The position numbers and the translations under genes were made by a program. Of a DNA stretch of 53,673 nucleotides, positions 53,139 through 53,673 are shown in pieces. The stretch is from CAIPAT01 sp041665605 (GTDB lineage: Bacteria; Verrucomicrobiota; Lentisphaeria; Victivallales; Victivallaceae): the NCBI GenBank assembly GCA_041665605.1, contig JBAYIO010000026.1:1-53673 (forward strand), in the 5' to 3' direction. The notes beneath the pieces were generated by a model that saw only the letters and a list, made by a program, of their open reading frames with translations, was not told where the DNA came from and did no database searches. The number at the start of each line of letters is the position of its first letter. Position 1 is the first letter of the stretch.

Positions 53139-53191
53139 ATTAAACCGGTTGAATACAATTATATTGTACATGATTATATAAATTATGTCAA
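53139..53191 (-). promoter_or_regulatory. promoter and two palindromic operators of the LacI-type gene
   Basis: On the minus strand TTGACA (complement of 53186-53191) is 17 bases from TACAAT (complement of 53163-53168). A near-perfect 16-bp palindrome ATTAAACCGGTTGAAT (53139-53154, one mismatch) is centred on CG, the hallmark of LacI/GalR-family operators, and lies between the start site and the ATG. A second dyad TACAAT-TAT-ATTGTA (53154-53168) covers the -10 box. Autorepression is likely. Confidence 0.8.
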
Positions 53192-53496
53192 CACTAATAA
53201 ACAAAAAAGAATGAAAATAATTATTCCAGGCTCAGGAAATCAGATTACCATCGCGCCGCCAATGGCTAGATGCATCATCCCCGGAGCGAGATGCTTTCCT
53301 GTTTTTGCGATTGTAACTGGAGATATAGCTGACCAACTGCGTATTCTCAAATTTCATGGTTAATATGCAATTTTACTGCAAAAGACATGAATTTAAAAAA
53401 TGCATTTTACTGAGTTATTTGAACCTATTCTCTCCGTTTCGGTTGACAAAATCACTAATTAGTAAAAACAAGACACTTATTATAGGGATAGGATTT
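53192..53496. other. intergenic region before the terminase gene
   Basis: A 50-codon plus-strand frame starts at 53211 (MKIIIPGSGNQITIAPPMAR) and stops at 53363. It lacks a clear ribosome-binding site and any recognisable domain, so it is only a weak candidate. To its right, TTGACAAAAT (53444) and a TATTAT (53479-53484) lie upstream of the terminase ATG, but their spacing is too wide to be one promoter. ACTAATTAGT (53452-53461) is a short palindrome. Confidence 0.4.
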
Positions 53497-53673
53497 ATGA
53501 CAGGCTTTAAATTTACGGATGACCAGCAAACGGCGCTGAAACTGATCGGGGGGATGGTCAGGAATCTGCTCTTGTTCGGGGGCTCGCGCTCGGGCAAGAC
53601 GTTTATCCTGCTGTTCTCGATTGTGGTGCGGGCGCTGAAAGCGCCGGGGAGCCGCCATGCGGTGTTCCGGTTC
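53497..53673 (+). CDS. phage-type terminase large subunit, N-terminal part (runs off right edge)
   Basis: Fifty-nine residues are visible: MTGFKFTDDQQTALKLIGG, then LLLFGGSRSGKTFILLFSIV with the Walker A-like loop GGSRSGKT, then RALKAPGSRHAVFRF. This is the start of a terminase large subunit ATPase of the PBSX/Terminase_3 type, which packages phage DNA. The start follows AGGATTT, the same context as in both remnants. No other phage gene is seen on the left; whether portal and capsid genes follow lies outside the window. It is divergent from the LacI-type gene. It shares its first 39 bases almost exactly with R1 and R2. Confidence 0.85.
   Translation, partial: MTGFKFTDDQQTALKLIGGMVRNLLLFGGSRSGKTFILLFSIVVRALKAPGSRHAVFRF

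Noticed and set aside
53115..53204. Upstream extension of the LacI-type gene
   Set aside because: The added 30 residues would be translated from the promoter -35/-10 and operator. LacI-family proteins start just before the helix-turn-helix.
1..53673. tRNA, rRNA, CRISPR arrays and complete insertion sequences
   Set aside because: None was found by reading: no regularly spaced repeats of CRISPR type, no transposase with terminal repeats, and no cloverleaf or rRNA-like sequence was noticed. A computed search would be needed to exclude an unusual tRNA.

Overview
The window looks like a chromosome segment from the PVC superphylum, most likely a Lentisphaerota/Victivallales-type bacterium. This is inferred from content only: very large secreted glycoside-hydrolase-like proteins, four single-gene pseudopilins with an N-terminal prepilin signal (three with an intact C-terminal H-X9-DG motif), GntR- and LacI-type regulators with sugar-binding-type sensor domains, and a complete Kdo/LPS-transport block that shows the cell has a Gram-negative outer membrane. 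I found no rRNA, tRNA, CRISPR array or intact insertion sequence.

Layout. (A) 450-11288, plus strand, AT-rich: a catabolic run with a large secreted hydrolase-like protein, a pseudopilin, a sialidase-fold protein, a small secreted carbohydrate-binding protein, an alpha/beta hydrolase, and a secreted protein with three internal repeats and a TIM-barrel-like C-terminus. A strong promoter with an inverted repeat lies at 255-292. (B) 11518-13323, plus: a DapA/NanA-family aldolase overlapping two small cysteine-containing paralogous proteins. (C) 13336-14700, minus: an AAA/DUF4143 ATPase. (D) 15047-22564, plus, GC-richer: a compact envelope operon of an unknown one-helix membrane protein, rfaE1-like kinase, kdsB, kdsA, kdsC, a giant OstA/LptA-like repeat protein, lptB and hpf, closed by an intrinsic terminator. 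(E) 22709-53114, minus: three consecutive carbohydrate-use modules.

Each of the three minus-strand modules has the same order, read from its 5' end: transcriptional regulator, pseudopilin, then one to four large glycoside-hydrolase-like genes. Module 1 is GntR (27937), pseudopilin, GH123/DUF4091-like. Module 2 is GntR (43356), pseudopilin, two TIM-barrel hydrolases, a TIGR03790/CARDB protein, an AbrB-like small gene and a GH18 chitinase. Module 3 is LacI (53114), pseudopilin, a GH20-like protein and a LamG/hexosaminidase-like protein. The regulator promoters can be read directly (TTGACA-type -35 boxes) and overlap repeat operators that differ for each regulator, suggesting autoregulation and a separate inducer for each module.

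The most unusual signal is that immediately upstream of each of the three regulators, on the plus strand, lies a copy of the start of a phage-type terminase large-subunit gene. At 53497 it is intact as far as the window edge (Walker A GGSRSGKT). At 28143 and 43688 it is a roughly 150-bp derivative. Both derivatives carry the same two internal deletions and share the same unrelated right end, so they are copies of one already deleted element. The terminase-derived repeat therefore marks the boundaries of regulator-pseudopilin-hydrolase modules. It may be a non-autonomous mobile repeat, a recombination boundary or a regulatory element. A structured RNA-like sequence ending in a rho-independent terminator (44087-44177) lies next to one of these copies.
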